Source: Comamonas sp.
Lineage (GTDB): Bacteria; Pseudomonadota; Gammaproteobacteria; Burkholderiales; Burkholderiaceae_C
Direction: 5' to 3'
DNA length: 7,319 nucleotides
Assembly: GCA_018384835.1 (NCBI GenBank)
Contig: JAHAYB010000101.1
Location: forward strand, 1 to 7,319
Shown: positions 5,424-7,319 of the stretch, one piece after another
How the letters are laid out: the number at the start of each line of letters is the position of its first letter
How positions within the stretch are numbered: position 1 is the stretch's first letter
The notes under the pieces: generated by a model
Seen by the model: only the letters and a program-made list of their open reading frames with translations
The model's database searches: none
Told to the model about the DNA's origin: nothing
Position numbers and translations under genes: made by a program

Positions 5424-6857
5424 ATGAGTATGAATCTTGTCACGCTGCTGTATTTGATTGCCAGCGTGTGTTTTATCCAGGCCTTAAAGGGTCTTTCGCA
5501 CCCCACTACCTCTATCCGGGGCAATCTATTTGGCATGGTAGGCATGGCCATTGCCATGGGCACGACGGTGGCGCTGATTGCCAATCTGGCCGGTGAAGAT
5601 ACCGCCCTAGGGCTGGGCTATGTGCTGGGCGGGCTGGTCATTGGCGGTGGCGCTGGTGCCGTGATGGCGCAGCGCGTGGAAATGACCAAAATGCCCGAGC
5701 TGGTGGCCTTTATGCACAGCATGATTGGCTTGGCAGCGGTGTTTATCGCCGTGGCCGCCGTGGCCGAGCCTTGGGCGTTTCAGATTGTGGAGAAAGGCCA
5801 GGCCATTCCCCACGGCAACCGTCTGGAGCTGTTTCTGGGGGCAGCCATTGGGGCGATTACCTTTAGCGGCTCAGTAATTGCCTTTGGCAAGCTGTCAGGC
5901 AAGTACAAATTCCGCCTGTTTCAGGGTGCGCCTGTGGTTTTTGGCGGCCAGCACATGCTGAACCTGGTGCTGGGGCTGGCCACTGTCGGGCTGGGGCTGG
6001 TGTTTATGTTCACCGAGCGCTGGGATGCGTTTTTTGTCATGCTGGCGCTGTCCTTCATTCTGGGCGTGCTCATCATCATCCCGATTGGCGGGGCGGATAT
6101 GCCAGTGGTGGTCTCTATGCTCAACAGCTACTCGGGCTGGGCGGCGGCGGGCATTGGTTTTTCGCTGAACAACTCCATGCTCATCATTGCTGGCTCTTTG
6201 GTGGGCAGCTCGGGCGCGATTTTGAGCTACATCATGTGCAAGGCCATGAACCGCAGCTTCTTCAACGTGATTCTGGGTGGCTTTGGTGGTGATGCCGCAG
6301 CCAGCAGCGGCGGTGGTGCAGCGCAAGAGCAGCGCCCCGTGAAAAGCGGCAGCGCGGATGATGCCGCCTTTATGCTGGGCAATGCCGATAGCGTCATCAT
6401 CGTGCCCGGCTACGGTCTGGCCGTGGCGCGCGCCCAGCACGCCGTGAAGGAGCTGGTCGATAAGCTGACCGAAAAAGGCGTGCAAGTGCGCTACGCTATC
6501 CACCCCGTTGCAGGCCGTATGCCCGGCCACATGAACGTGCTGCTGGCCGAGGCCGAAGTGCCCTATGACCAGGTGTTTGAGATGGACGACATCAACAGCG
6601 AATTTACCGAGGCTGATGTGGCCATCATCCTGGGCGCGAACGATGTGGTGAACCCCGCCGCTTTGGAAAAAGGCAGCCCCATTTACGGAATGCCGATTCT
6701 GGAAGCCTACAAGGCACGGACGGTGATTGTGAACAAGCGCTCCATGGCCTCGGGCTACGCCGGGCTGGATAACGAGCTGTTCTATATGGACAAGACCATG
6801 ATGGTCTTTGGTGATGCCAAGAAGGTGGTGGAGGATATGGTCAAGGCAGTGGAGTAA
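5424..6857 (+). CDS. pntB: NAD(P) transhydrogenase subunit beta (membrane domain II and NADP-binding domain III)
   Basis: The 477-residue beta subunit combines a membrane part (about 1-280, roughly eight to nine hydrophobic helices) with the cytosolic NADP(H)-binding domain III (about 305-477). Membrane landmarks are FMHSMIGLAAV, whose His98 matches the proton-pathway histidine of the E. coli subunit, and MLNSYSGWAAAGIGF (232-246), which carries the conserved Asn. Domain III shows the NADP loop PGYGLAVARAQ (328-338), IHPVAGRMPGHMNVLLAEA (359-377), GANDVVNPAA (404-413) and KRSMASGYAG (438-447), all hallmark motifs. A Gly/Ala/Ser-rich linker (289-302) joins the two parts. The ATG at 5424 has AAGGAG eight bases upstream; a second in-frame ATG two codons later is possible. 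Length and motifs indicate an intact protein. With PntAA and PntAB it couples proton entry to hydride transfer from NADH to NADP. Confidence 0.97.
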   Translation: MSMNLVTLLYLIASVCFIQALKGLSHPTTSIRGNLFGMVGMAIAMGTTVALIANLAGEDTALGLGYVLGGLVIGGGAGAVMAQRVEMTKMPELVAFMHSMIGLAAVFIAVAAVAEPWAFQIVEKGQAIPHGNRLELFLGAAIGAITFSGSVIAFGKLSGKYKFRLFQGAPVVFGGQHMLNLVLGLATVGLGLVFMFTERWDAFFVMLALSFILGVLIIIPIGGADMPVVVSMLNSYSGWAAAGIGFSLNNSMLIIAGSLVGSSGAILSYIMCKAMNRSFFNVILGGFGGDAAASSGGGAAQEQRPVKSGSADDAAFMLGNADSVIIVPGYGLAVARAQHAVKELVDKLTEKGVQVRYAIHPVAGRMPGHMNVLLAEAEVPYDQVFEMDDINSEFTEADVAIILGANDVVNPAALEKGSPIYGMPILEAYKARTVIVNKRSMASGYAGLDNELFYMDKTMMVFGDAKKVVEDMVKAVE

Positions 6858-6929
6858 GCCATGGAATAAAGCAGCCAAATACTGACGACAACCGCAGCGA
6901 CAGCAAGAAGGCAGCAAGCAAAAGCCTCC

Positions 6930-6948
6930 ACAGGCCACCCCCTGTTTT
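6930..6948 (+). terminator. Weak candidate terminator after pntB
   Basis: ACAGG (6930-6934) pairs with CCTGT (6941-6945) around CCACCC and is followed by TTT. A stem this short with three T residues is poor evidence, so pnt transcription may read into fabI. The rest of the 192-base spacer shows no clear promoter; TTGACC (6985-6990) and GACAAT (7000-7005) look like hexamers but are only nine bases apart. Confidence 0.22.
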
Positions 6949-7049
6949 GCCAAGCTGCGGTGTCTTCGCGGTTGCAGCCCCGCCTTGACCCGCCCATGCG
7001 ACAATGCGCCCCCACTGAACCGTGCAAACCATACGAGGAGTAAAGACAC

Positions 7050-7319
7050 ATGGGTTTTCTTACTGGCAAAAAACTACTGATTACCGGCGTTCTGTCCAAT
7101 CGCTCTATTGCCTACGGCATTGCCAAGGCTTGCCACCAGCAGGGCGCGGAGCTGGCCTTCAGCTACGTGGGCGAACGCTTCAAAAGCCGCATCAGCGAGT
7201 TTGCCGCTGAGTTTGACTCCAAGCTGGTATTTGATTGCGACGTGGCCGACGATGCACAAATCGAGCAGATGTTCACCAACCTGGGCGCAGCTTGGGGCCA
7301 GTTTGACGGCTTTGTACAC
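7050..7319 (+). CDS. fabI: Enoyl-[acyl-carrier-protein] reductase, N-terminal part (cut by window end)
   Basis: The first 90 residues of FabI are present and the frame is open at the window end; the full protein is usually about 260 residues. FabI is a short-chain dehydrogenase/reductase that reduces trans-2-enoyl-ACP in the last step of each fatty-acid elongation cycle. The start MGFLTGKKLLITGV matches E. coli FabI, as do G13, SIAYGIAKA (19-27) with the Ser-Ile pair that contacts the NADH pyrophosphate, GAELAFSY (32-39), CDV (63-65) at the adenine pocket, and FDGFVH (85-90). The catalytic Tyr and Lys lie beyond the window. The ATG at 7050 has GAGGAG nine bases upstream. It lies 192 bases after pntB on the same strand, either as a separate unit or the end of the same transcript. 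Confidence 0.95.
   Translation, partial: MGFLTGKKLLITGVLSNRSIAYGIAKACHQQGAELAFSYVGERFKSRISEFAAEFDSKLVFDCDVADDAQIEQMFTNLGAAWGQFDGFVH

Noticed and set aside
5895..7049. A 384-residue reading frame on the minus strand opposite pntB
   Set aside because: It is the antisense of a GC-rich gene with strong codon bias, His-rich and without recognisable domains; pntB on the other strand is certain.

Overview
The window looks like a stretch of GC-rich proteobacterial chromosome. The housekeeping proteins are close to Escherichia coli relatives (PaeA/YtfL, LysA, FabI). The transhydrogenase is split into three genes (pntAA-pntAB-pntB) and followed by fabI, an arrangement I associate with betaproteobacteria, probably Burkholderiales (Comamonadaceae-like). 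That placement rests on memory of gene order and protein similarity, not on a search.

Layout. Positions 1 to about 465 hold the right end of an IS200/IS605-family element. Its tnpB has lost an internal block and changes frame at the junction, but the 3' zinc-finger segment, the omega-RNA-like region and the right-end hairpin are still there. The element ends about 31 bases before paeA (497-1918), a DUF21/CBS/CorC_HlyC membrane protein of the polyamine-exporter type. A likely terminator and a candidate promoter separate paeA from lysA (1997-3247), which encodes diaminopimelate decarboxylase. A small unrecognised gene (3287-3541) lies on the minus strand, convergent with lysA and divergent from the pnt genes.

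An AT-rich 268-base leader (3542-3809) with palindromes and helically spaced GCAAGG motifs precedes pntAA (3810-4931), pntAB (5004-5318) and pntB (5424-6857). Together these encode the proton-translocating NAD(P) transhydrogenase. The start of fabI (7050 onward, cut by the window edge) follows after 192 bases.

How the genes fit together: the transhydrogenase uses the proton gradient to make NADPH from NADH, which supports biosynthesis, including the NADPH-dependent step of fatty-acid synthesis that comes before FabI. LysA makes lysine, the precursor of cadaverine, and PaeA-type proteins export cadaverine and putrescine, so the paeA-lysA neighbourhood may be functionally related.

I see no wholly new system. 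The points most worth a second look are the decayed TnpB element with a preserved omega-RNA end touching paeA, the short tandem repeats in both pnt spacers, and the unrecognised small gene.
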